Origin: an uncultured Clostridia bacterium
GTDB lineage: Bacteria; Bacillota; Clostridia; Peptostreptococcales; Anaerovoracaceae
Assembly (NCBI GenBank): GCA_934233735.1
Contig: CAKQGQ010000012.1
Coordinates: 3,054 to 67,053, forward strand
Direction: 5' to 3'
Length of the DNA: 64,000 nt
In this document: positions 28,509 through 37,206 of the stretch, in pieces
How the letters are laid out: each line of letters begins with the position of its first letter
How positions within the stretch are numbered: position 1 is the first letter of the stretch
Notes under the pieces: model-generated
The model's input: the letters and a program-made list of their open reading frames with translations, nothing else
What the model was told of the DNA's origin: nothing
Databases searched by the model: none
Made by a program: the position numbers and the translations under genes

Positions 28509-28600
28509 GAACTTTTTTTAAAAAATAAAATGCGGAGAGTCCCATCTGCATTTTCCAAACTCTCTTCACCAAAAATACACAAAAAAATTTTTCAAAAACA

Positions 28601-28668
28601 TTGACTAAAATCAAAAAACGGGGTATATTAATAACATGAAGTTAGCACTCCGGCAGAGTGAGTGCTAA
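28601..28668 (+). promoter_or_regulatory. Heat-shock promoter with CIRCE operator
   Basis: TTGACT (28601-28606), 17 bases, TATATT (28624-28629). A perfect CIRCE element TTAGCACTC-N9-GAGTGCTAA follows at 28642-28668. HrcA binds CIRCE and represses the operon. Heat or misfolded protein titrates GroEL and releases it. Confidence 0.95.
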
Positions 28669-28744
28669 CAAGTAAATCCCACAGATAAAATTCCAAGGCA
28701 AAAGAACTTTGGAATGAACCGGGAAAGAAAGGAGGTCTCCGAAG

Positions 28745-29794
28745 ATGGAATTAAGTGAACGAAAGCTGAAGGTTTTGCAGGCAATTATTTCAGATTATGT
28801 GAGAACGGCTGAGCCGGTCGGCTCCAGAACGCTTTCGAAGAAACCGGAGCTTGATTACAGTCCGGCCACCATACGAAACGAAATGGCAGACCTCGAAGAG
28901 ATGGGTTACCTGACACACCCGCACACATCGGCGGGCAGAGTTCCTTCAGATAAAGCCTACAGATTATATGTAAACGCTTTGATGGAGAAAAAAGAACTCA
29001 CCCGAGAGGAGAAGAACATTATCGCAGACAGGCTGCGCGGCAGGGTGAACGATTTTGAGAAGACGATAGAGCATGCTGCGAGTGTGCTTTCGGAGATAAC
29101 GAATCTGACATCTTTTGCGCTGACACCCAGTAAGGATGAAGATGTTCTGAAATATATCAACCTGCTTCCGGTGGATGAACATACTGTGGTTTTGATGATC
29201 GTCAGTGAGAGTGGCAAGGTTTCTAATAAGGCGGTGCATATGAGCGTGCCTTACACGGAAGACAACCTGCAGCTTCTCTCCAAGACGATGACATACAATT
29301 ATAAAGGAAAGACCATCAGTCAGGCGCTCACGAACAACATCATCGCGAATGTCGAAACGGACATCGTGGCGATGAGCGGGCTTGCGGAAGATGTAATGCC
29401 GAACTTCCTGAAAACTTTGGAGGATATGCTGAATGTCAACCTGTACATGGAAGGACTTACGAACATTTTCGATATTCCGGAGTACAATGACCTTTCGAAG
29501 GCGAAGAGTTTCATCGAAATGCTCAGCCAGAAGGAGGAGCTTACCAAGAAGCTGATCGAAAGAGACGACGGCATCATGGTAACAATCGGAGAAGAAAATT
29601 CCGACGACATCATGCAGGACTGTTCCTTGATAACCGCAAGCTATCATGTGGACGGCAAGCTGGTCGGCAAAATCGGAGTCATCGGACCGACGCGAATGAA
29701 GTACGGCGAGGTAACATCGATCATCGAATATTTGACAGACAACTTAAACGATACATTTAAACTGGAAAGCGGAGGTAATGAGGATGACGAGTGA
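28745..29794 (+). CDS. hrcA: Heat-inducible transcription repressor HrcA
   Basis: 349 residues, normal HrcA length. It has an N-terminal winged helix (ELSERKLKVLQAIISDYV...PVGSRTL...YSPATIRNEM) and a GAF-like middle domain. The start follows GAAAGGAGG. It is the first gene of a class I heat-shock operon hrcA-grpE-dnaK-dnaJ, 77 bases after CIRCE, and so represses its own transcription. Confidence 0.97.
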   Translation: MELSERKLKVLQAIISDYVRTAEPVGSRTLSKKPELDYSPATIRNEMADLEEMGYLTHPHTSAGRVPSDKAYRLYVNALMEKKELTREEKNIIADRLRGRVNDFEKTIEHAASVLSEITNLTSFALTPSKDEDVLKYINLLPVDEHTVVLMIVSESGKVSNKAVHMSVPYTEDNLQLLSKTMTYNYKGKTISQALTNNIIANVETDIVAMSGLAEDVMPNFLKTLEDMLNVNLYMEGLTNIFDIPEYNDLSKAKSFIEMLSQKEELTKKLIERDDGIMVTIGEENSDDIMQDCSLITASYHVDGKLVGKIGVIGPTRMKYGEVTSIIEYLTDNLNDTFKLESGGNEDDE

Positions 29795-30362
29795 AGAAAA
29801 GAAATGCGCACAGGGTGAGACTGACAGAGACTTGCCCGAAACCGAAGAAGATTTAAAGCCGGAGCAGGAATGCGAGGAGTCCGGGGAGGCTGAGAAAGCC
29901 GAGGAGGGTGAAGCAGCCGGAGCGGAGGCGCAAACCGCAAAGGATCCCGAAGAAGAGGCTTTGAACACGAAGTACATGCGTTTGATGGCGGACTTCCAGA
30001 ACTTCAAGCGCAGAACCGAAAAAGAAAAAAGTGACATTTATGCGTTCGCAAACGAGAAAATCGTCAAAGAACTGCTTGATGTAATAGATAATTTTGAGAG
30101 GGCTCTTGCAGCCGGAAACGACGGCGACAAGTTCCTCGAAGGGATGGAGATGATTCTGAAACAGCTTCTCAGTGTACTTGAAAGAGCAGGCGTCTCTGAA
30201 ATTAAATGTTTGGGCGAAGATTTTGACCCGAACTTCCACAACGCTGTGATGACCGAGGACAGCACCGAATATGAAAGCGGCAAAGTTACCGAGGTCTTGC
30301 AGAAGGGGTATATTTTAAACAGCAGAGTAGTTAGACCGGCAATGGTCAAAGTAGCAAATTAG
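29784..30362 (+). CDS. grpE: Nucleotide exchange factor GrpE
   Basis: 192 residues. It has an acidic, low-complexity N-terminus (about 60 residues of Glu/Ala), a long coiled coil (about 60-110, with YMRLMADFQNFKRRTEKEK) and the C-terminal beta-wing ending in NSRVVRPAMVKVAN. It releases ADP from DnaK. I prefer ATG 29784 to 29778 because GGAGGT at 29771-29776 is correctly spaced for it. The start overlaps the end of hrcA, implying translational coupling. Confidence 0.95.
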   Translation: MTSEEKKCAQGETDRDLPETEEDLKPEQECEESGEAEKAEEGEAAGAEAQTAKDPEEEALNTKYMRLMADFQNFKRRTEKEKSDIYAFANEKIVKELLDVIDNFERALAAGNDGDKFLEGMEMILKQLLSVLERAGVSEIKCLGEDFDPNFHNAVMTEDSTEYESGKVTEVLQKGYILNSRVVRPAMVKVAN

Positions 30363-30524
30363 TGCTTGTTAATTTTCCGTTCTGCAGTGTTGCCAGCCGC
30401 GAATCCGATGCTCATGTACGCTTTGTACATTCCGCTTCGTTCCGCGCCCGGCGCCTTGCATAACGAAAAATTTCCGGCGCACCGAAAATGAAATTTAAAC
30501 TTGAAAATCAAGGAGGAAAATAAA

Positions 30525-32405
30525 ATGGCAAAGGTAATTGGTATCGATTTAGGAACAACAAACAGCTGCGTAGCAGTATTAGAAGGCGGCGAACCTACGG
30601 TTATCGCCAATGCAGAAGGTATGAGAACGACTCCATCCGTAGTCGGTTTTAAGAAAGACGGAGAAAGACTGGTAGGAGAAACTGCAAAGAGACAGGCAGT
30701 TACAAATCCGGACAGAACCATTTCATCCATCAAGAGACATATGGGTGAAAACTACAAGGTAACAATTGACGGTAAGGATTACACACCGCAGGATATTTCC
30801 GCGATGATTCTTACAAAGTTAAAGAATGATGCAGAGGCTTATCTGGGAGAAAAAGTAACAGAAGCGGTTATCACAGTTCCTGCTTACTTCTCAGATGCAC
30901 AGAAACAGGCAACCAAGGATGCCGGCAGAATCGCAGGTCTTGATGTAAAGAGAATCATCAACGAGCCTACGGCAGCATCCCTTGCATACGGTCTTGATAA
31001 AGAAGAAGGCTCCCACAAGATTCTGGTATACGACCTCGGCGGCGGTACATTCGATGTATCCATCCTCGAACTCGGCGACGGCGTATTCGAAGTTCTTGCA
31101 ACAAACGGTGATACACATCTCGGCGGCGATGACTTCGACGAAGTTCTTATGAACTACCTTGCAGACAAGTTCGCAAAGGAACACGGCGTAGACCTCAGAG
31201 CTGACAAGATGGCACTCCAGAGATTAAAAGAAGCAGCAGAAAAGGCAAAGAAAGAACTTTCCGGCTCTCAGACTGCAAACATCAACCTTCCGTTCATCAC
31301 GGTAACGGCTGACGGTCCGCTTCACATGAACGAAGACATCACAAGAGCAAAATTCGATCAGCTCACAGAGCACCTTGTACAGAGAACCATTGAACCTATG
31401 AACAAGGCAATGAAAGATGCAGGCGTTACAAACGCAGACATTGCAAAGGTTATCTTGGTCGGCGGTTCCACAAGAATCCCGGCAGTTCAGGAAGCGGTTA
31501 AGAAAGTAACCGGCAAAGAACCGTTCAAGGGCATCAACCCGGATGAATGCGTAGCAATCGGTGCTGCAATTCAGGCAGGCGTTCTTACAGGCGAAGTTCA
31601 CGACGTACTTCTTCTTGATGTTACACCGCTTTCACTTTCCATCGAAACACTGGGCGGCGTTGCAACGAAGTTAATCGAAAGAAATACAACAATTCCTACA
31701 AAGAAGAGCCAGATCTTCTCAACTGCTGCTGATAACCAGACAGCTGTTGACATTCATGTAATGCAGGGTGAAAGAGAAATGGCAGCAGGCAACACCACAT
31801 TAGGCAGATTCCAGCTGACAGGCATCGCACCGGCTCCTCGTGGAATTCCGCAGATTGAAGTTACATTCGATATCGACGCAAACGGTATTGTAAATGTAAG
31901 CGCTAAGGATATGGGAACAGGCAAGGAACAGAGAATTACAATCACTTCCTCCACAAACCTTTCCGAAGACGAAATCAACAAGAAGGTAAAAGAAGCGGAA
32001 CAATACGCGGAAGAAGACAAGAAGAGAAAAGAAGAAGTTGAAATCAGAAACAGAGCAGAGTCCTTAATCTACGAGACAGAAAAATCTCTGAAGGAACTCG
32101 AAGGAAAGATTTCCGAAGATGAAAAGACTCAGATTACCGACGCAAAAGACCAGCTTCAGGCTGTTCTGAACAACGGTACGGTTGACCAGATTAAGGAAAA
32201 GACAGAAGCTTTAACTGAAAAATTCCACATCATCTCAACAAAGCTCTATGAACAGGCACAGGCGGCTCAGGCAGCAGGTGCAGCGGGAATGGGCGGCGCA
32301 GGTGCTGAAACAGCAGGAGCCGCAGACGCAGGCAGCCAGGCAGGCCCTGCAGATGACAATGTAGTTGACGCAGATTACACGGTAGTTGATGACGACAATA
32401 AATAA
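30525..32405 (+). CDS. dnaK: Molecular chaperone DnaK (Hsp70)
   Basis: 626 residues. It has the Hsp70 ATPase domain (IGIDLGTTNSCVAVLEGGE at the start; DLGGGTFDVSIL near 170), the VLLLDVTPLSLSIET linker region, a substrate-binding domain and an Ala/Gly-rich tail ending in VVDADYTVVDDD. The start ATG follows AAGGAGG. An in-frame TTG eight codons earlier lies upstream of that site and is unlikely. The 160-base gap after grpE has no obvious promoter. Confidence 0.98.
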   Translation: MAKVIGIDLGTTNSCVAVLEGGEPTVIANAEGMRTTPSVVGFKKDGERLVGETAKRQAVTNPDRTISSIKRHMGENYKVTIDGKDYTPQDISAMILTKLKNDAEAYLGEKVTEAVITVPAYFSDAQKQATKDAGRIAGLDVKRIINEPTAASLAYGLDKEEGSHKILVYDLGGGTFDVSILELGDGVFEVLATNGDTHLGGDDFDEVLMNYLADKFAKEHGVDLRADKMALQRLKEAAEKAKKELSGSQTANINLPFITVTADGPLHMNEDITRAKFDQLTEHLVQRTIEPMNKAMKDAGVTNADIAKVILVGGSTRIPAVQEAVKKVTGKEPFKGINPDECVAIGAAIQAGVLTGEVHDVLLLDVTPLSLSIETLGGVATKLIERNTTIPTKKSQIFSTAADNQTAVDIHVMQGEREMAAGNTTLGRFQLTGIAPAPRGIPQIEVTFDIDANGIVNVSAKDMGTGKEQRITITSSTNLSEDEINKKVKEAEQYAEEDKKRKEEVEIRNRAESLIYETEKSLKELEGKISEDEKTQITDAKDQLQAVLNNGTVDQIKEKTEALTEKFHIISTKLYEQAQAAQAAGAAGMGGAGAETAGAADAGSQAGPADDNVVDADYTVVDDDNK

Positions 32406-32429
32406 TATGAAAAATATGTAAACCCGGGT

Positions 32430-32451
32430 GCCGGAGCGAAACTGCTCCGGC
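32430..32451 (+). other. Intergenic hairpin between dnaK and dnaJ
   Basis: GCCGGAGC-GAAACT-GCTCCGGC, a perfect 8-bp stem without a T run, 24 bases after dnaK. It may stabilise the dnaK mRNA 3' end or attenuate dnaJ. This is inference. Confidence 0.55.
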
Positions 32452-32478
32452 GTTTCGGGTGTAACGGAGAGGTTTATT

Positions 32479-33633
32479 ATGGCAGAAAAACGCGATTATT
32501 ACGAAGTGCTTGGCTTACAAAAGGGAGCAAGCGAGGATGAAATCAAGAAAGCTTTCCGAAAGATGGCGATGAAGTATCATCCCGACAAGAACCCCGGAAA
32601 CAAGGAAGCGGAAGAAAAATTTAAGGAAGTCAACGAAGCATACAGCGTTCTGTCTGACCCCGATAAAAAGAGCAAATATGACAGATTCGGCCATGCCGGC
32701 GTAGACCCGAACGGCATGGGAGGCGCAGGCTTTGGCGGTTTCGGCGGAGCGGGCGGCTTCGGTGGCTTTGAAGATATATTCGATATGTTCGGCAGTGCGT
32801 TCGGCGGCGGCTTCGGCGGCGGACAGCAGAGAAGAAGCAATCAGCCGAGAAAGGGCAAAGATCTTCAGAAGGCGATTACAATCACTTTTGAAGAAGCAGC
32901 ATTCGGCACGAGCAAAAAAATCGAACTGAGCAAATATGTACAGTGCCCGACCTGTAAAGGTGAAGGTGCAAAACCGGGAACAACGAAGAAAACTTGTCCG
33001 AAATGCGGCGGCAGCGGTCAGATCAGTCAGGCGCAGAGAACGCCGTTTGGACAGTTCCAGACGGTTACAACCTGCGACCAGTGCGGCGGCAGCGGCAAGA
33101 TCATTGAAGAGCCTTGTCCGGACTGCAAGGGACAGGGAAAGGTCAAGAAGAATGTTACGATTTCCGTTGACATTCCGGCAGGCGTTGACAATGAGAGCGT
33201 AATTCCTATCAGAGGACAGGGCGAGCCGGGAATCAACGGCGGACCTGCGGGTGACCTGTATATCGTGCTGAATGTAAAACCGCACAAGGTTTTCAAGCGC
33301 AGGGGTGCTGACCTTTATCTGGAAATGCCGATCAGTTTCGATCAGGCAGCTCTCGGCGCGGAGATTATCGTACCGACGCTGGACGGCAAGGTTTCCTACA
33401 AGGTTCCTGCGGGAACGCAGCCGGGAACCACATTCCGTCTAAAGGACAAGGGCGTAAAATACCTGAAGCGCGAGACAAAAGGCGACCTTTATGTAAAGGT
33501 AAATATTGAAGTGCCGACTAAACTCAATCACAAGCAGAAAAAGGCGATTGAGGATATGGCGAAGGAACTGACGGATGACTGCTATCAGAAGAAGAGCAGC
33601 TTCAAGGAAAAGTTCAAAGAAATTTTCAGTTAG
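32479..33633 (+). CDS. dnaJ: Chaperone protein DnaJ (Hsp40)
   Basis: 384 residues. J domain (YYEVLGL...YHPDKNPGN, HPD motif) at 5-70, Gly/Phe-rich region (about 75-115), four zinc-binding CxxCxGxG repeats (CPTCKGEG, CPKCGGSG, CDQCGGSG, CPDCKGQG) at about 140-220, then the substrate-binding barrels. It stimulates DnaK ATPase and delivers clients. ATG 32479 follows GGAGAGG. Confidence 0.97.
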   Translation: MAEKRDYYEVLGLQKGASEDEIKKAFRKMAMKYHPDKNPGNKEAEEKFKEVNEAYSVLSDPDKKSKYDRFGHAGVDPNGMGGAGFGGFGGAGGFGGFEDIFDMFGSAFGGGFGGGQQRRSNQPRKGKDLQKAITITFEEAAFGTSKKIELSKYVQCPTCKGEGAKPGTTKKTCPKCGGSGQISQAQRTPFGQFQTVTTCDQCGGSGKIIEEPCPDCKGQGKVKKNVTISVDIPAGVDNESVIPIRGQGEPGINGGPAGDLYIVLNVKPHKVFKRRGADLYLEMPISFDQAALGAEIIVPTLDGKVSYKVPAGTQPGTTFRLKDKGVKYLKRETKGDLYVKVNIEVPTKLNHKQKKAIEDMAKELTDDCYQKKSSFKEKFKEIFS

Positions 33634-33681
33634 GAGTCGGATTTTGTCGAAAAAAAGTGGTTGATAAAATATGAGAAAAGC

Positions 33682-33710
33682 TTGACATAATCGGAAGAAT
33701 TCCGTATCAT
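33682..33710 (+). promoter_or_regulatory. Promoter of the structured RNA / PBECR4-like gene
   Basis: TTGACA (33682-33687), 17 bases, TATCAT (33705-33710). Transcription should start near 33717, just before the structured RNA. Confidence 0.7.
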
Positions 33711-33716
33711 AATAGT

Positions 33717-33884
33717 AAGGACAGACAACGGCGTGTGCCTGTCAAAGCGATGAAGCATATCAGCGTACCGGCGAGCCTTGTTATGCGGAGCTTTCAGTAG
33801 GGGTTGTGTAATAACCCCAAGCCGGAGTAGGGTAAAACCGAAAGAAAATGCTCAAAACCGCCTTGATTTTCAAGGCGGTTTTTC
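33717..33884 (+). ncRNA. Unidentified structured RNA (leader or antitoxin-like RNA) ending in a terminator
   Basis: About 168 nucleotides between a good promoter and a strong terminator, without a plausible reading frame. Hairpins can be drawn by eye. GACA/TGTC encloses GGC-GTGT-GCC (33721-33745). AAAGC/GCTTT encloses GCATA/TATGC (33746-33798). GGGGTT/AACCCC spans about 33803-33822. The CCGGC in the loop of the second hairpin is complementary to GCCGG after the third, which would make a pseudoknot. AGTAGGG occurs twice. I do not recognise it as SRP RNA, 6S, T-box or any riboswitch I know. A nuclease-like gene starts 18 bases beyond the terminator. Confidence 0.6.
33855..33884 (+). terminator. 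Terminator of the structured RNA, directly upstream of the PBECR4-like gene
   Basis: AAACCGCCTTG-ATTTT-CAAGGCGGTTT followed by TTT, ending 18 bases before ATG 33903. The downstream gene has no other promoter, so its expression depends on read-through. Confidence 0.85.
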
Positions 33885-33902
33885 TAACCAAAAGGATATT
33901 TT

Positions 33903-34481
33903 ATGGATAAAATTTACCAATGTGCAGCTGCATTTGAAAAATTGCTGAATTTCCAATATCATATAGTTATTGGAAGAAAAGGAAAGACAGAAGAACTTTA
34001 TATCGAATTTTTAGATAAAGACTTTCACCATCTTATGGGTCTTGGAAAGCTGAAAGATTTGCGAATTGCCAGACAAAATAGGTCTCAAGTTTTTAATGCT
34101 ATTTTGACTGGAACTCTTTCGGACCATGACATCAGTAAAAGCCGTTATGCTTCGCAAATAGAAAACCGCTTTGAGCCGCTGACATCTATAGAACAGCTGA
34201 TGGATAACAATGAACTGATTTTTCGATATAATGCAAATAAAAACATTTTTTCTTCGATACAGGCAGATTTCCTGTTGTCAACACCGCATGAAGACAATGA
34301 AATTTACATATTTATTGCACAGAAAGAAGAATCAGGACGATATTACTGCAAATCTTTTTTTCCGAAAGAAGACAGAGACTATACACGAAATCAACCGAAA
34401 TATACGTTATTATTTAAAGAGAAAAAAATTATCAGCACAGGGAAAAAAATAGTGCAGTATAACCGCCTTTATAGAAATTAG
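33903..34481 (+). CDS. PBECR4-like (barnase/EndoU/colicin E5-RelE-type) nuclease-domain protein
   Basis: 192 residues. The N-terminal part (YHIVIGRKGK...FHHLMGLGKLKDLRIARQNR) resembles the PBECR4 domain found in phage and mobile-element proteins and grouped with small RNase-like toxins. The His-His in FHHLMGL and the following basic residues would be the likely active-site region. A basic C-terminus (KYTLLFKEKKII) is also typical. ATG 33903 follows AAAGGA. It lies directly behind a structured RNA with its own promoter and terminator. That order (RNA, terminator, nuclease gene) resembles type III toxin-antitoxin loci, but no tandem repeats are visible in the RNA. Nuclease activity and toxicity are inference. 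Confidence 0.6.
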   Translation: MDKIYQCAAAFEKLLNFQYHIVIGRKGKTEELYIEFLDKDFHHLMGLGKLKDLRIARQNRSQVFNAILTGTLSDHDISKSRYASQIENRFEPLTSIEQLMDNNELIFRYNANKNIFSSIQADFLLSTPHEDNEIYIFIAQKEESGRYYCKSFFPKEDRDYTRNQPKYTLLFKEKKIISTGKKIVQYNRLYRN

Positions 34482-34515
34482 CTGAAAATTAATATAAAGA
34501 TAAAAGGAGTAATGC

Positions 34516-36099
34516 ATGTTAACAGTCAACAATGTAAGTATGAATTTCAGCGGGCAGCCGCTGTTTAAAGATGTGGATCTTAAGTTTACGCCGGGCAACT
34601 GCTACGGCATTATCGGCGCGAACGGAGCCGGAAAATCAACCTTTCTGCGGATTCTTTCCGGAGACTTGGAGCCGACAACCGGCGATGTTTCGCTGAAACC
34701 GGGCGTTCGAATGTCGGTGCTCAAGCAGGACCACTTTGAATTTGACGAGTACACGGTACTGGATACCGTGATTATGGGAAATCGCAGACTCTACGATGTG
34801 ATGAAAGAAAAAGACGCCATTTACATGAAAGAGGATTTCGGCGACGAGGACGGTATGCGTGCGGCGGAACTGGAGGCGGAATTTGCGGAAATGAACGGCT
34901 GGGAAGCCGAATCCGATGTCAGCCGCCTGATACAGGGGCTGGGACTCTCTGCGGATATTCTGTATACGCAGATGGCATCCCTGACTGCGAAGGAAAAGGT
35001 AAAGGTGCTTCTGGCACAGGCTTTGTTTGGAAATCCGGGAATTATCCTGCTAGATGAGCCGACAAACCATCTCGATGTCAAGGCAATTGCTTGGCTGGAA
35101 GACTTTTTGATGGAGTACGAAGGCACGGTCATCGTTGTATCGCATGACCGACATTTCCTGAACACGGTCTGCACGAACATCGTCGATGTCGACTACGGCA
35201 AAATCAAGATGTATGTCGGCAACTACGAATTCTGGTACGAATCCAGCCAGATGGTTCAGAAGATGATAAAGGACCAGAACAAAAAGAACGAAGAAAAAAT
35301 CAAAGAACTGCAGGCATTTATTCAGCGATTCTCTGCGAATAAATCTAAGTCCAAGCAGGCAACTTCCAGAAGAAAGCTGCTCGATAAGCTGAGCGTGGAG
35401 GAAATGCCGGCGTCTTCGAGACGCTATCCGTTCGTGGGCTTTAAGATGGATCGCGAGCCGGGCAAGGAAATTCTGCAGGTTGAGGGAATTTCCAAGACGA
35501 TTGACGGAGTTAAGATTTTAGATAATATTTCTTTCCGCGTCAATAACGGCGATAAAATCGCTTTTGTCGGAGAAAATGAAATCGCGAACACGACGCTGTT
35601 TAAAATTCTCATGGGCGAGATGGAGCCTGACGAGGGCAGCTTCAAGTGGGGCGTGACGATTGCAACTTCCTACTTCCCACTCGACAATTCCGAATTTTTC
35701 AACGGATGCGATTTGAACCTCGTGGAGTGGCTTTCGCAGTATTCGACTGAAACGAGCGAAACTTTCCTGAGAGGCTTTCTCGGGAAAATGCTTTTCTCCG
35801 GGGATGAGGTTTACAAGCCGGTCAAGGTGCTTTCCGGAGGCGAAAAAGTGCGCTGCATGCTTTCCCGCATGATGCTGTTCGGCTCGAATATGTTGGTGCT
35901 CGACCAGCCGACGAACCACTTGGACCTTGAGTCCATTACGGCAGTCAACGAGGGACTGATTGCTTTCAAGGGCGGCATTCTTTTCGCTTCGCACGACCAT
36001 GAATTCATTCAGACCATCGCCGACCGGATTATCGAAATTCATCCGGACGGAACAATTACGGATAAGGTGTGTACCTATGATGAATACATTGGCGAGTAA
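34516..36099 (+). CDS. ABC-F family ATPase with one degenerate catalytic site
   Basis: 527 residues, two ABC ATPase domains joined by a charged linker (about 240-310), no membrane segments: an ABC-F protein of the YbiT/YkpA type, which act on ribosomes. NBD1 has a normal Walker A (GANGAGKST, about 35-43) and Walker B (LLDEPTNHLD), but its signature is LTAKEK instead of LSGGx. NBD2 has a normal LSGGEK signature, but Walker A is GENEIANTT (Lys replaced by Asn) and Walker B is LDQPTNHLD (catalytic Glu replaced by Gln). All the defects fall in the same composite site, so one ATP site looks active and the other can at most bind nucleotide. AAGGAG precedes the ATG. The AEC transporter start overlaps its end. 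Confidence 0.9.
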   Translation: MLTVNNVSMNFSGQPLFKDVDLKFTPGNCYGIIGANGAGKSTFLRILSGDLEPTTGDVSLKPGVRMSVLKQDHFEFDEYTVLDTVIMGNRRLYDVMKEKDAIYMKEDFGDEDGMRAAELEAEFAEMNGWEAESDVSRLIQGLGLSADILYTQMASLTAKEKVKVLLAQALFGNPGIILLDEPTNHLDVKAIAWLEDFLMEYEGTVIVVSHDRHFLNTVCTNIVDVDYGKIKMYVGNYEFWYESSQMVQKMIKDQNKKNEEKIKELQAFIQRFSANKSKSKQATSRRKLLDKLSVEEMPASSRRYPFVGFKMDREPGKEILQVEGISKTIDGVKILDNISFRVNNGDKIAFVGENEIANTTLFKILMGEMEPDEGSFKWGVTIATSYFPLDNSEFFNGCDLNLVEWLSQYSTETSETFLRGFLGKMLFSGDEVYKPVKVLSGGEKVRCMLSRMMLFGSNMLVLDQPTNHLDLESITAVNEGLIAFKGGILFASHDHEFIQTIADRIIEIHPDGTITDKVCTYDEYIGE

Positions 36100-37030
36100 T
36101 TTTTTTGTGGCAGCACGAGCCGTGCTGCCCATTTTCATAATCATGGGAATCGGCATGCTGGTACGGCATGCGGGGATTGTGAACGAAGCAGAAGTTAAAA
36201 AGATAAACAAACTCAATTTTGTTGTGTTTTTTCCGCTGCTGATGTTTACGAACCTCTACGGTAAGGACATAAGCGATGCGGTGGACATTCGGCTGATGGC
36301 TTTCGGCGTCGTCGGTGTTTTGGCGGTTTATGCGCTTACGGTCTGTTTCGTTGTACATATTACGAAGGAGCGAAAGACCCAGGGAGCGATGATACAGGCA
36401 ATTTACCGGAGCAATTTTGTAATCATGGGCATTCCGATTGTTACAAATATATTCGGGGATGAAAACCTTGCAATGACGGCGGTGATGGTGACGGTCATCG
36501 TGCCGCTTTACAATGTGCTTGCCGTTATAACGTTGGAAGTTTTTCGTGGCGGGAAACCGGAATTATTGCATATCTTGAAGCAGCTTGCAAAAAATCCGCT
36601 GATTCTGGGAGCACTTGCGGGAATCGTTGCCGTGCTGACAGGTCTGAAATTGCCGGGCGTTCTCGAAAATGTGGCTTCCTCTATGGCAGGTGTGGCAACT
36701 CCGCTTGCACTGCTCACGCTTGGTGCATTTTTTGATCTTCGCAGTGCGATGAAACGCGAGAGGGACATCTTTATCTGTGTAGCCGGCAGGCTTATCGCTG
36801 TACCGGCAATCGGACTGACCGCGGGGATTCTCCTGGGATTCAGAGGCATTGCGCTCGTAACGCTGATTGCGATTTTTGCATCGCCGACGGCAGTTTCATC
36901 GTTTCCGATGGCGCAGGAGATGGACAGCGATTACGAACTTACGGGCGATGCGGTCGTTTTCTCATCGGGAGCAGCGTGCTTCACAATGTTTCTATGGATT
37001 TTTGCATTAAAAAGCATGGGAATGTTCTAA
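36077..37030 (+). CDS. AEC family (auxin efflux carrier-like) transporter
   Basis: 317 residues, about ten membrane helices, family-typical PIFIIMGIGMLVRHAGIV opening and a conserved RSNFVIMGIPI segment. Bacterial AEC members transport malate, malonate or other small organic acids. The start ATG 36077 (or 36080) overlaps the last 23 bases of the ABC-F gene with only a weak AAGGTG site, suggesting translational coupling. Nothing in the sequence shows the substrate. Confidence 0.88.
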   Translation: MMNTLASNFFVAARAVLPIFIIMGIGMLVRHAGIVNEAEVKKINKLNFVVFFPLLMFTNLYGKDISDAVDIRLMAFGVVGVLAVYALTVCFVVHITKERKTQGAMIQAIYRSNFVIMGIPIVTNIFGDENLAMTAVMVTVIVPLYNVLAVITLEVFRGGKPELLHILKQLAKNPLILGALAGIVAVLTGLKLPGVLENVASSMAGVATPLALLTLGAFFDLRSAMKRERDIFICVAGRLIAVPAIGLTAGILLGFRGIALVTLIAIFASPTAVSSFPMAQEMDSDYELTGDAVVFSSGAACFTMFLWIFALKSMGMF

Positions 37031-37149
37031 AAATAATGCATAAATGAAAGAATGACATTAGATGAACTGATAGAGGCTGCTAAGAATATGGGCATCTGGA
37101 GAAATTGCAGCACAATTTCCAAATAAACGAAAAAAATCCATTTTGCCTC

Positions 37150-37180
37150 TTGACTATACGGCTACCGTATACTTTATAAT
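37150..37180 (+). promoter_or_regulatory. MerR-type promoter and operator of the GPH/MFS transporter
   Basis: TTGACT (37150-37155), 19 bases, perfect TATAAT (37175-37180). The spacer holds TATACGGCTACCGTATA, the same operator as in the MATE promoter with one centre change. Two transporters about 9 kb apart therefore share a regulator that is not in the window. Confidence 0.75.
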
Positions 37181-37206
37181 TGTCTTAGAAGAAAGAGGTG
37201 AATAAA

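Noticed and set aside
28530..28590. Possible terminator (AAAATGC...GCATTTT or GAGAGT...ACTCTC) between MATE and hrcA
   Set aside because: These arms compete, the stems are weak, and the region lies between divergent promoters where no terminator is needed.
33717..33884. Identification of the structured RNA as SRP RNA, 6S RNA, T-box or a c-di-GMP, glycine or other common riboswitch
   Set aside because: I looked for the SRP domain IV tetraloop motif, the T-box AGGGTGG sequence, and the conserved cores of common riboswitches, and found none. It is left unidentified.
37052..37126. A 24-codon frame (MTLDELIEAAKNMG...) between the AEC and MFS genes
   Set aside because: It has reasonable-looking codons but no clear Shine-Dalgarno and no recognised partner. 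It may be a scrap of a lost gene, too weak to annotate.
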